This document shows, piece by piece, positions 52,709-60,736 of a stretch of 64,000 nt of DNA. How positions within the stretch are numbered: the first letter of the stretch is position 1; the number at the start of each line of letters is the position of its first letter. Made by a program: the position numbers and the translations under genes. Source of the stretch: Gemmatimonadota bacterium (lineage in GTDB: Bacteria > Gemmatimonadota > Gemmatimonadetes > Gemmatimonadales > GWC2-71-9); assembly GCA_016713435.1 (NCBI GenBank), contig JADJPD010000015.1, positions 62,001 to 126,000 of the forward strand, read 5' to 3'. The notes below the pieces were generated by a model. The model saw only the letters and a program-made list of their open reading frames with translations, had not been told where the DNA came from and made no database searches.

Positions 52709-53908
52709 CTAGCGGAGCGAGATCCAGACCCCGTCCACGATGGGGTCGGCCAGGTGCCGGCGCTGGATCACGGCCAGCATGCTCTCGCTGATGGTGGCGC
52801 CGCTCGCCAGCAGCTTCACGCCGGAGCTGGTGCAGAGGTCCCGGGCCAGCACCATGCCCACGGCGAGGCGATCCACCGCGATCTCGGCCCGGGTGGAGTG
52901 CCACTCCTCGCGCGGGCGGTCCAGCACCACGGACTCGAGGTGGCGGAGCGCCACCGGGTCGTACCAGGTGCCGGCGTGGCCGGCCAGCTGCTCGATCACC
53001 TCGGCCGGCTTCTTCCGCAGTGCCGTGCCGCCGTCGAGCAGGCGGTAGAAGTCGATGGCCACGCGGAGGATCCGGGAGCGGAGCGGGATCTGCCCCGAGA
53101 CGAAGTGCGAGGGCTGCCCGGTGCCGTCCCAGTTCTCGTACACGCCACCGATGATCTCGCCCGCCCCCTTGAGGCGTTCCACGGCCTCGAGCAGGGCGGT
53201 GCTCACCACGGCGTAGTGCCAGTCGGGATAGGCCGGGGCGCCGCTGTGCTGGTGCGCGGCGTCCACCACCTTGCCGATCTCGTGCAGCTGGGCGGCGAGC
53301 TCGAGGTCGTGCACCAGCTCGACGGGCACTTCGAAGCGCTCGGCGATCCGCCGCGCCAGCGACGCGAGCCGCTTGCCGCGCTCGGCGGCGCCCGGGAGGC
53401 CCAGGTCCACCAGGTGGATCAGCAGCTCCAGCAGCTGGTCGAAGCTCCGGCCCAGCTGCTGGTGCAGGTGGGCCATGGCATCGCGGTCGTGGCGGAGCTG
53501 GTCCTGCAGGCGCTTGAGGCGGAGGCTGGCCCGCACCCGCGCCAGGAGCTCGGGCAGCTCGATCGGCTTGGTGAGGTACTCGTCCACGCCGAGGTTGAGG
53601 CCCTCGACCTTGAGCGCGGTGTCGGTGAAGCCGGAGAGCACCACGAAGATGCAGTCGCGGAGCTCCGGGTCCTCCCGCACCTGGCGGCAGAGCTCGAAGC
53701 CGTTCATCCCCGGCATGTTGTAGTCGGAGACGATCACGTCCGGGCGGATCCGGCGGGCCACGGCCAGCGCCTCGGCGCCGTCGAGCGCGGTGGCCACGCG
53801 CATGGCGGGCTCGTGCTCGAGCGCGCGCTGGAAGACGGCGAGCGTCGCGGCGTCGTCGTCCACCAGGAGGATGGTGCTCACCGGGACCGCGGGCGTGGGT
53901 GCGGTCAT
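52709..53908 (-). CDS. Response regulator with degenerate HD-GYP domain
   Basis: A 399-residue regulator. The receiver has Asp61 or nearby in SDYNMPGMNG, with DD at the first strand and Lys in LTKPIEL. After a coiled linker comes an HD-GYP-like domain (about 170-320), normally a cyclic-di-GMP phosphodiesterase. The key motifs are changed: LHEIGKV in place of HDIGK and ENWDGTGQP in place of 'HHExxDGxGYP', so several metal-binding His and the GYP triplet are missing. Catalysis is doubtful; it may bind a partner or nucleotide instead. A C-terminal 60-residue extension (RLAVGMVLARDL...SGATISESML) is as seen in many HD-GYP regulators. It is coupled to motB by ATGA. Confidence 0.82.
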   Translation of the reverse strand: MTAPTPAVPVSTILLVDDDAATLAVFQRALEHEPAMRVATALDGAEALAVARRIRPDVIVSDYNMPGMNGFELCRQVREDPELRDCIFVVLSGFTDTALKVEGLNLGVDEYLTKPIELPELLARVRASLRLKRLQDQLRHDRDAMAHLHQQLGRSFDQLLELLIHLVDLGLPGAAERGKRLASLARRIAERFEVPVELVHDLELAAQLHEIGKVVDAAHQHSGAPAYPDWHYAVVSTALLEAVERLKGAGEIIGGVYENWDGTGQPSHFVSGQIPLRSRILRVAIDFYRLLDGGTALRKKPAEVIEQLAGHAGTWYDPVALRHLESVVLDRPREEWHSTRAEIAVDRLAVGMVLARDLCTSSGVKLLASGATISESMLAVIQRRHLADPIVDGVWISLR

Positions 53909-54771
53909 GGCGCGGTTCCGTGCGCGGCCGGGGCGGCGGCGCTATCGCCATGGACGGTGCCGGAGTCGCCGGGGGTGAGCGGCACGGCCAGCGAGTCGCC
54001 GGCCGTGGCGGGTGGCAGCAGCATCATCACGGTGACGCGGCGGTTGGCGTCGGCCTCGGGCGCGTCGGGCTTGTAGAGCTTGCGGTCGGCCCAGCCGCGC
54101 ACCTGCTGGATCTGGGCGTCGTTGAGGCCGCCCTCGACCATGATGCGCCGCGCCGCGTTGGCGCGGTCCACGCTCAGCTCCCAGTTGCTGTAGCCATCAG
54201 CGCGGTGATAGGGCCGGCTGTCGGTGTGGCCCTCGATGACGACGGCGTTGGGGAGGCTCCCGAGCTTCTGGCCCAGGAACTTGAGCAGTTCGGCGCCGGC
54301 GGTGCGGGGCGCGGCGCTCCCGGTCTCGAAGAAGACGCCGCTCGAATCCTCGAGCAGCTGCACCCGGAGCCCTTCCTCGGTGACCTCGATCTCCACGTGC
54401 TCGGCGATCTCGGCCAGGGCGGGGACCTCGCGCACCTGCTGGCGGATCTGCTCGGCCAGCTGGCGGAGGCGGTCGCGCCGCAGGTCCACCACCTGGTTGG
54501 GCGACATGATGCGCGGGCTCTGCGACTGCGCCCCCTCGCCCGGCATGATGGAGCTGCCGAACTCGTCGGCGCGGCCCAGCGGGTCCTGGAAGTAGCCGGC
54601 GATCGCCGACTTGACGTCGCTCGACTGGCCCACGATCCAGAGGACCAGGAACATCGCGAACATCGCCGTCATGAAGTCGGCAAAGGCCACCTTCCAGGCG
54701 CCGCCGTGGTGGCCGTGCCCGTGGGCCTTCTTCTTGATGATGATGATCGGCTGCTCGCGGGCCTTGTTCAC
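53905..54771 (-). CDS. motB: Stator protein MotB
   Basis: Stator subunit of 288 residues that anchors MotA to peptidoglycan. The proton-binding Asp32 sits in VAFADFMTAMFAMFLVLWIV, preceded by a basic, His-rich start (KKKAHGHGHHGG). A plug segment follows the helix. The OmpA-like domain contains AVVIEGHTDSRPY and NWELSVDRANAARRIM. It starts 6 bases after motA. The ion is probably H+, but the sequence alone does not exclude Na+. Confidence 0.95.
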   Translation of the reverse strand: MNKAREQPIIIIKKKAHGHGHHGGAWKVAFADFMTAMFAMFLVLWIVGQSSDVKSAIAGYFQDPLGRADEFGSSIMPGEGAQSQSPRIMSPNQVVDLRRDRLRQLAEQIRQQVREVPALAEIAEHVEIEVTEEGLRVQLLEDSSGVFFETGSAAPRTAGAELLKFLGQKLGSLPNAVVIEGHTDSRPYHRADGYSNWELSVDRANAARRIMVEGGLNDAQIQQVRGWADRKLYKPDAPEADANRRVTVMMLLPPATAGDSLAVPLTPGDSGTVHGDSAAAPAAHGTAP

Positions 54772-54777
54772 GGGGGC

Positions 54778-55644
54778 CTACTTCCCGGCCTTCGCCGCCT
54801 GCTTGCACGCGGCTTCCATCTCCTGGAACGTCGGGCGGGCGGTGGAGAAGATGGCCCGCCGCGCAAACTCCACCGCTACGATCGGCGCGAAGCCCTTGGC
54901 GAAGGCGATGACGCTGGCCTTGAAGAAGGCGAAGAAACGCGCCTCCTCGGAGTTGATGTTCTCGATGGCGGTCGAGAGCGGCCCGAAGAAGCCATAGGCC
55001 AGGAGCACGCCGAGGAAGGTGCCGGTGAGGGCCGCGGCCACCTTCTCGCCGATGACCTCCACCGGGCCCGAGATGGCGGCCATGGTCACCACGATGCCGA
55101 GCACCGCGGCCACGATGCCGATGCCGGGAAGCGCGTCGCCCACCTTCTGGAGGGCGCTCGCCGGCTTCCCCGATTCCTCGTGGTGGACGTCCATCTCGGC
55201 GTCCATCAGCGAGTCGAGGTCGTGCGGCGGGACTGCTGCCCACCAGCACCAGGCGCAGGGAGTCGCAGAGGAACTCCATGGCGTGGTGCTCGTGCAGGAT
55301 CTTGGGGTACTTCTTGAAGATCGGCTCTTCTCGGGGTCCTCGATGTGGGCCTCGATGGCCACCAGGCCGTCCTTGCGGGCGATCTGGAAGAGCTCGTAGA
55401 GCATCTTCAGGGCGTCGAGGTAGAGGTCCTTCGAGTAGTGGCTGCCCTTGAAGACGGCGCCGAGCTTGGCGCCCAGGGCCTTGAGGACGGGGGCCGGGGT
55501 GCTGATGAGCACCGTGCCCAGCGCCACGCCGCAGATCGTGACGATCTCCGAGATGTGGAACAGGGCGGGCAGGTGGCCGCCGGCGATGGTGAAGCCGCCC
55601 GCCACGGATGCCAGCACGATGATCAGGCCAATGATTGCGATCAT
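54778..55644 (-). CDS. motA: Stator protein MotA, with two compensating one-base indels
   Basis: Ion-channel stator subunit of about 288 residues: MIAIIGLIIVLASVAGGF at the start, GTVLISTPAPVLKALGAKL, and the C-terminal pair of helices PGIGIVAAVLGIVVTMAAIS and GTFLGVLLAYGFFGPLSTAI. Between residues of about 107 and 140 the frame slips. GG at 55323-55324 should be GGG, and GGG at 55229-55231 should be GG; in between, the other frame reads FKKYPKILHEHHAMEFLCDS, which is true MotA. The length is therefore correct and the gene is almost surely intact. It has its own sigma-28 promoter. Confidence 0.93.
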   Translation of the reverse strand: MIAIIGLIIVLASVAGGFTIAGGHLPALFHISEIVTICGVALGTVLISTPAPVLKALGAKLGAVFKGSHYSKDLYLDALKMLYELFQIARKDGLVAIEAHIEDPEKSRSSRSTPRSCTSTTPWSSSATPCAWCWWAAVPPHDLDSLMDAEMDVHHEESGKPASALQKVGDALPGIGIVAAVLGIVVTMAAISGPVEVIGEKVAAALTGTFLGVLLAYGFFGPLSTAIENINSEEARFFAFFKASVIAFAKGFAPIVAVEFARRAIFSTARPTFQEMEAACKQAAKAGK

Positions 55645-55667
55645 GTCGATGCCATCCCTTGCATGGC

Positions 55668-55694
55668 TGAAGTATCGGAGTTGCTTGCCGATAC
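55668..55694 (+). promoter_or_regulatory. Sigma-28 promoter of the HDOD gene
   Basis: TGAA (55668-55671), 15 bases, GCCGATAC (55687-55694). It faces away from, and overlaps, the motA promoter. Confidence 0.55.
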
Positions 55695-55699
55695 CTTGA
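55672..55699 (-). promoter_or_regulatory. Sigma-28 promoter of motA-motB
   Basis: Reading leftward, TCAA (55699-55696), 16 bases, TCCGATAC (55679-55672), 28 bases before the motA ATG. Its -10 box and that of the opposite promoter are the two arms of the inverted repeat GTATCGG-N9-CCGATAC. Confidence 0.62.
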
Positions 55700-55740
55700 G
55701 GAGCGCCAGGGGGCATGACGCCCCCGCGGGGAGCCAGGAC

Positions 55741-56604
55741 GTGCCCTATATCATCAACGGAATGCGGGACCTCTTGGCCCGCGGCGAGAACCTCCCGACG
55801 CTTCCCACGGTCGTGTTCCAGCTGCACCGGGTGCTCGACGACGAGCGCGCCGGGGCCCGGGACGTGGGCGCCATCATCGAGCGCGACCCGAGCCTGACCA
55901 TCCGGCTCCTGCGGGCCGCCAACTCCGCCGCCTTTGCCCGGCCGGGCCAGCGGATCGGCTCGGTGCAGTCGGCGGTGGCCATGCTGGGGGTCAACCAGGT
56001 GCGGGCCGTCTGCATCGCGCTGGCGGTGGTGAAGGCGTTCGGGCAGCGGCGCGGAGGCCTGGACCACACCGCCTTCTGGGTGCACGCGGCGGCCGTCGGG
56101 ATGCTGGCGCGGCGGCTCTGGGAGCGCTTCGGCAACGACCCGGACATCTCCGCGGACGACGTCTACGTGGCCGGGCTGCTGCATGACACGGGACTGCTGG
56201 TCATCGAGCAGCACTTCCCCCGGGAATTCACCGAGGTCCTCGCGGAACGCGCGGCCAACGGGGGCCGGCTCTGGCAGGTGGAGGAAGAGCACCTCGGCAT
56301 GGACCACGGGGCGGTCGGCGGCCTCCTGATCGGCCGCTGGGGCCTGCCGCCCTACCTGGCCGAGGCCGTGACCAACCACCACCACCCGCACCAGGCGGAC
56401 GAGAGGCTGCAGGCGCTCTGCCGGGTGGTGCAGGCGGCGGAGGTGCTGTGCACCGATGGGGGCGTGGGGCTGGCGGAGGAGGGGAGCGCCGACTGCTCCC
56501 CCTTCGACGTGCTCACCGAGCTCGGGGCCGACGAGGGCACCATCGAGCAGATCGAGGCGGAGCTGCCCACGCTGTCGGAGAAGGCCCGCCAGTTCCTGGC
56601 GTGA
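55741..56604 (+). CDS. HDOD-domain signalling protein
   Basis: A 287-residue HDOD protein, a family of metal-poor HD-like domains found in signalling and motility control. It has LPTLPTVVFQLHRVLDDER, IERDPSLTIRLLRAANSAAF, SVQSAVAMLGVNQVRAVCIA, then VYVAGLLHDTGLLVIEQHFP and EEEHLGMDHGAVGGLLIGRW. No other domain is attached. The frame extends up to an ATG at 55663, but that lies upstream of the predicted sigma-28 start; GTG at 55741 has GGGGAG 8 bases upstream and is preferred. It is divergent from motA. A link to chemotaxis is inferred. Confidence 0.82.
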   Translation: MPYIINGMRDLLARGENLPTLPTVVFQLHRVLDDERAGARDVGAIIERDPSLTIRLLRAANSAAFARPGQRIGSVQSAVAMLGVNQVRAVCIALAVVKAFGQRRGGLDHTAFWVHAAAVGMLARRLWERFGNDPDISADDVYVAGLLHDTGLLVIEQHFPREFTEVLAERAANGGRLWQVEEEHLGMDHGAVGGLLIGRWGLPPYLAEAVTNHHHPHQADERLQALCRVVQAAEVLCTDGGVGLAEEGSADCSPFDVLTELGADEGTIEQIEAELPTLSEKARQFLA

Positions 56605-56705
56605 GCAGGATGGGTGGGGGAAAGCGAGCGGGGCGGCTCTTCGAGGCCGCCCGCGGGGCATTCAGGCGTGCGTCACGTGGACGGCACGGGATGGAGGGTT
56701 CGCGG

Positions 56706-56779
56706 TCAGTAGAACCGGCGGAACAGCGGGCCACCAGCTCATTGCTCAGCACCACCATCACGAACAACGCCTTGAGCAT
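56706..56779 (-). CDS. Possible 24-residue hydrophobic peptide gene
   Basis: ATG at 56779 is preceded by a full AGGAGGT ribosome site with a 5-base spacer. It begins MLKALFVMVVLSNELVA. As given, the frame continues without a stop into the HDOD 3' end. If one C is missing in the CCC run near 56731, as happens elsewhere here, it would end PLFRRFY at 56706. Transcription from the sigma-54-like site 38 bases upstream is plausible. This is speculative: no family is recognised and the frame correction is assumed. Confidence 0.2.
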
Positions 56780-56828
56780 GATCCACCTCCTGGGCTGCGG
56801 ACGCGCGCTGGGATCGCTTTCCTCTTGT

Positions 56829-56844
56829 TGCACGATTGGTGCCA
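56829..56844 (-). promoter_or_regulatory. Sigma-54-like promoter in the HDOD-receptor gap
   Basis: Reading leftward, TGGCACCAATCGTGCA: GG and GC exactly 10 bases apart, one mismatch (GTGC for TTGC). It is the only sigma-54-like site on the minus strand that I found, and points at the small frame starting at 56779. Confidence 0.4.
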
Positions 56845-57091
56845 CGGTCATTCGGGGAAGCGCTGTGCCGGGCCGGATCCATAAGCTCTTTACCGACAGT
56901 GGCTTGGCCGGTCTGCCGTGTACTCCGCCTGTCGCTGCCCGGCGACAGGACGACACGCTCGCCCGGCGGGATGGACACAACTGCCGCCCGTCGGCTCGGC
57001 GCTGCTTCATGAACGGGCGCCCCACCTGTCGCGGATCCTGGCGCTCCCCGGTTCATCACCGGCCGTCAGCCACCGTGGCCCAGCCTCCGCC

Positions 57092-57118
57092 TCAGGAAAC
57101 GTGACCTGCGCCCGATAA
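57092..57118 (+). promoter_or_regulatory. Sigma-28 promoter of the receptor genes
   Basis: TCAG (57092-57095), 15 bases, CCCGATAA (57111-57118), 61 bases before the first receptor gene. Confidence 0.68.
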
Positions 57119-57179
57119 TCGGACCAACTCGCATCACGTCCGGCCTCCCGGACGACGGTCTCCACGCCTCGAGGGGCAT

Positions 57180-58895
57180 ATGAACTGGCTGAATCAGGTG
57201 AGCGTCCGCGGCCGGCTGTTTGGCATCATCGCCTTCGCCGCCGTCGGGGTGGCGCTGCTCACCGGCCTCGCCTTCCGCACCATCAACGACGTGAAGGTCT
57301 ACGGCCCCCTGTTCCAGACCATCGTCCGCAACAAGGACCTGATTGCCGACTTCGTCCCGCCCGCCCTCTCGGTGGCCGAGCCGCTGATGGTGGCCGACCG
57401 CATCGAGTACGGCGCCCACGAGGACGACCGGGAACGGTTCCTCGCCCGCGGGCGGGAACTGTCGCGGGCCTACCACGAGCGCCGCACCTACTGGATGGCG
57501 GAATCGGTGAGCGCCGAGGCGCGGAAGATCCTGGAGGAACTGTTCCCGACCGCCGACAAGTTCTACGAGGCATTCGACGGCCCGTTCATGGCGGCCATCG
57601 AGCGCCGGGACTCCAAGGCGGCGCGCGCCCTGCTCGAGGGCCCCCTGCTCGATGCCTACATGGCCAACGCCGCGGCCATCACCAAGCTGCAGGTGGCCGA
57701 AGGCGCAGCGTACGCCGCGCTCGAGGAACAGGCCCGGACGGTGGACACGGCGCCCAAGCGGGAGCTGCTGCTGCTGGCGGCGGTGGTGCTGGTGGTGGTG
57801 GCCGTGTCCGGGTGGTGGATCGCCAGGCAGGTGGTGACCCGGCTGCAGCAGACCGTCCGGGTCCTCGAGACCGCCGCTACCGGTGATCTCACCGTCCGGA
57901 CGCGGATCGAGTCGGCCGATGAGTTCGGGGCCATCGCCCGGGCGCTCGACGGGTTCCTCGACACACTGAGCGGGAGCATCGCCTCGATTGCGCGCAACGC
58001 GACGGCCCTGGCCAGCACGGCCGAGGAGCTCACCAGCGTGAGCCAGACCATGAGCGCCGGCGCCGAGGAGACCTCGGCGCAGGCCACGGTGGTGGCGCGG
58101 GCTACTGACGGGGTGACCCGGAACGTGCAGACCGTGGCCACGGCGTCGGAGGAGATGAGCAGCTCCATCACCGAGATCGCCAAGAACGCCACCGAAGCCG
58201 CGCACGTGGCCAGCGAGGCCGTGGTGGCCGCCGGCCAGGCCGATGAGGCGATCGGTCGCCTCGGCAGTTCGAGCGAGGAGATCGGCCAGGTGGTGAAGAC
58301 CATCACCAGCATCGCGGGGCAGACCAACCTGCTGGCGCTCAATGCCACCATCGAGGCGGCGCGTGCGGGCGAGGCGGGAAGGGTTCGCCGTGGTGGCCAA
58401 CGAGGTGAAGGAACTGGCCAAGGAGACGCGCGCGCCACCGAGGACATCAGCCGGAAGATCGCCGCCATCCAGAGCGACACCGGGGGGGCCGTAGGGGCGA
58501 TCCGCGCCATTACCCGGGTGGTGACCCAGATCAGCGCGGCGCAGGGCACCATCGCCAGCGCGGTGGAAGAGCAGACGGCCACCACCAGCGAGATCAACCG
58601 CAACCTCGCCGAGGCGGTCACCAGCGTGAGCGAGATCTCGCAGAATGTGAGCGGGGTCGCCACCGCGGCGAGCGAGACCACCCGCGGCGCCACGGACACG
58701 CAGCAGGCCGCCATGGAGCTGTCCCGGATGGCGGCGGCGCTGCAGGACCTGGTCCGCCAGTTCCAGTACGAGAACGAGTCCGGCCGGCCGGTGGCCGGCC
58801 GCCAGGGCGGGGGCCAGGCCGGTGGCTTGCCGCTCAGTGACTACGCCAAGGCCTTCGCGGCCCGGCGGCAGGTAGTCCCGGCCGGCGCCGACTGA
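57180..58895 (+). CDS. Methyl-accepting chemotaxis protein 1
   Basis: Transmembrane receptor of 571 residues. Membrane helix at about 12-30, a periplasmic helical-bundle sensor (about 35-190), a second helix (LLLLAAVVLVVVAVSGWWIA), HAMP (TRLQQTVRVLETAATGDLTV), and a signalling domain with QTNLLALNATIEAARAGEAG. The frame slips at about 58376-58385 and again near 58430. Between these points the correct reading, FAVVANEVKELAKE, is in another frame. Length is otherwise normal. ATG at 57180 follows GAGGGG. It has no C-terminal pentapeptide. It is the first gene after the sigma-28 promoter and a close paralogue of the next. Confidence 0.9.
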   Translation: MNWLNQVSVRGRLFGIIAFAAVGVALLTGLAFRTINDVKVYGPLFQTIVRNKDLIADFVPPALSVAEPLMVADRIEYGAHEDDRERFLARGRELSRAYHERRTYWMAESVSAEARKILEELFPTADKFYEAFDGPFMAAIERRDSKAARALLEGPLLDAYMANAAAITKLQVAEGAAYAALEEQARTVDTAPKRELLLLAAVVLVVVAVSGWWIARQVVTRLQQTVRVLETAATGDLTVRTRIESADEFGAIARALDGFLDTLSGSIASIARNATALASTAEELTSVSQTMSAGAEETSAQATVVARATDGVTRNVQTVATASEEMSSSITEIAKNATEAAHVASEAVVAAGQADEAIGRLGSSSEEIGQVVKTITSIAGQTNLLALNATIEAARAGEAGRVRRGGQRGEGTGQGDARATEDISRKIAAIQSDTGGAVGAIRAITRVVTQISAAQGTIASAVEEQTATTSEINRNLAEAVTSVSEISQNVSGVATAASETTRGATDTQQAAMELSRMAAALQDLVRQFQYENESGRPVAGRQGGGQAGGLPLSDYAKAFAARRQVVPAGAD

Positions 58896-59002
58896 CGCGG
58901 CCGCGGGACGGGGACGACTGGTAGCACGGGGCGGGATGGCACGAGGCCGTCCCGCCCGCGCGCGATTGGCGCATTGACCATCTCACCGACTGTGAGACGC
59001 AC

Positions 59003-60693
59003 ATGGACTGGCTGCGCAACCTGAGTGTCCGGGCTCGGCTGTACGGGATCGTCGGCGTGGCGGCGCTGGGCGTGGCCGTGCTCACGCTGCTGGCGTTCCG
59101 GACCATCGATCGCGTGAAGGTGTACGGTCCGCTGTTCCAGGAGATCGTGGAGCAGAAGGACCTGATCGCCGACTTCCTGCCGCCGCCGCTCTACGTGGTG
59201 GAGTCGATGCTGCTGGCCCACCGGCTGGTGGACCCGGCCGAGGTGGCGTCGCGCGAGCACCTGCTGGAACACGGGGCCGTCCTCGCGGACGCCTTTGCCC
59301 AGCGCAAGGCCTACTGGCTCGCCCAGGACCTCGATCCCGAGGCCAGCGCGCTGCTGCGCAACGAGCTCCTGCCGAGCGGCGACCGCTTCTTTGCCACCTT
59401 CACCGGCAGCTTCAGCGCCGCCATCAAGCGTAACGACGTGGGGGCCGCCGAGCGCATCCTCGCGGCGGAACTGCTGCCCGCCTACCTCGCCAACGAGGCG
59501 GCGGTGGACCGCATCAACACCCGGGAGACTACCGTGGCCGCCGCCCTCGAGGCCGAGGCCAAGGTGACGGACGTGGCTCCCAAGCGCAGCCTGCTGCTGC
59601 TCGCCGCGGTGGTGGGATTGCTGGTGGGCACGGCCGGCTGGTGGATCGCGCAGCAGGTGGTGGGTCGCCTCCGGCAGACCATGCAGGTGCTCGAGACCGC
59701 CGCCACCGGCGACCTGACGGTCCGGACCCGGAGCGACGCCACCGATGAGTTCGGTGCTATCGCCAAGGCACTCGATGGGTTCCTTGAGACGCTCGGTACC
59801 AGCATCGCGGCCATCGCGCAGAACGCCACCGCGCTCGCCGGCACCGCCGAGGAGCTCAGCAGCGTGAGCCAGACGCTAAGCGCCGGGGCCGAGCAGACGT
59901 CGGCCCCGGACCAGCGTGCTGGCCCGGGCGGGCGAGCAGGTGACGCAGAACGTGCAGACGGTGGCCACCGCGTCGGAGGAGATGAGCAGCTCCATCACCG
60001 AGATCGCCAAGAACGCCACCGAGGCGGCGCACGTGGCCAATGAGGCGGTCACCGCCGCGGGCCTCGCGGACGAGTCAGTGGGGCGGCTCGGCAGCTCGAG
60101 CGAGGAGATCGGCCAGGTGGTGAAGACCATCACCGGCATCGCGGAACAGACCAACCTGCTGGCGCTCAATGCCACCATCGAGGCGGCGCGCGCCGGCGAG
60201 GCGGGAAAGGTTCGCCGTGGTGGCCAACGAGGTGAAGGAACTGGCCAAGGAGACGGCCCGCGCCACCGAGGACATCAGCCGGAAGATCCTCGTGATCCAG
60301 CAGGACGCGGGCGGCGCCGTGGAAGCCATCCGGGCCATCACGCGGGTGGTGGGACAGATCAGCGCGGCGCAGGGCACCATCGCCAGCGCGGTGGAGGAAC
60401 AGACGGCCACCACCAGCGAGATCAACCGGAACCTGACGGAGGCGGTCAGCAGCGTGAGCGAGATCTCGCAGAACGTCGCCGGGGTTGCCACCGCGGTGAA
60501 CGAGACCACGCGCGGCGCCACCGACACCCAGCAGGCCGCGATGGAGCTGGCCCGCATGGCAGCGGCGCTGCAGGACCTGGTGCACCAGTTCCGGTACGAG
60601 GGCCCGGCACCGTCCGGGCACCGGCGGCCGCAGGGACGGGGGCGCCACCCCGGCGTGCACCGCCGCGCGCTGGTGCCGAATGGGGTGGGTTGA
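59003..60693 (+). CDS. Methyl-accepting chemotaxis protein 2, split over three frames
   Basis: Close tandem paralogue of the preceding receptor (start WLRNLSVRARLYGIVGVAAL, same KVYGPLFQ sensor opening, same HAMP and hairpin region). Frame 1 covers 59003 to about 59905, frame 2 to about 60208, frame 3 to the stop at 60693. The joints are an extra base in the GGCCCCGGACC region and two missing bases in GGGAAAGGTTC, where GKGFAVVANEV is expected. Together they encode one receptor of about 563 residues. Errors in the sequence are the likely cause; a decayed gene is possible. Confidence 0.85.
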
Positions 60694-60736
60694 CAGTGAG
60701 AGGGCAGACGAGCCGATCCGTGGGGAGGGACCCGCA

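Larger units (their letters stand above)
56605..57179. other. Intergenic region between the HDOD and receptor genes
   Basis: No conventional gene is evident in 575 bases. A weak hairpin (GGGCGGC / GCCGCCC, 56631-56652) follows the HDOD stop. On the minus strand a sigma-54-like promoter and a small frame with a strong ribosome site are seen (56706-56844). On the plus strand the sigma-28 promoter for the receptors lies at 57092. Confidence 0.5.

Noticed and set aside
58976..59002. A separate sigma-28 promoter for the second receptor
   Set aside because: CCGACTG lies near 58986 but no -35 match at 15-16 bases was found; co-transcription with the first receptor is simpler.
58370..60215. Programmed frameshifting in the receptor genes
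   Set aside because: The slips lie in plain homopolymers, differ between paralogues, and similar slips occur in unrelated genes; no slippery heptamer with downstream structure is needed to explain them.
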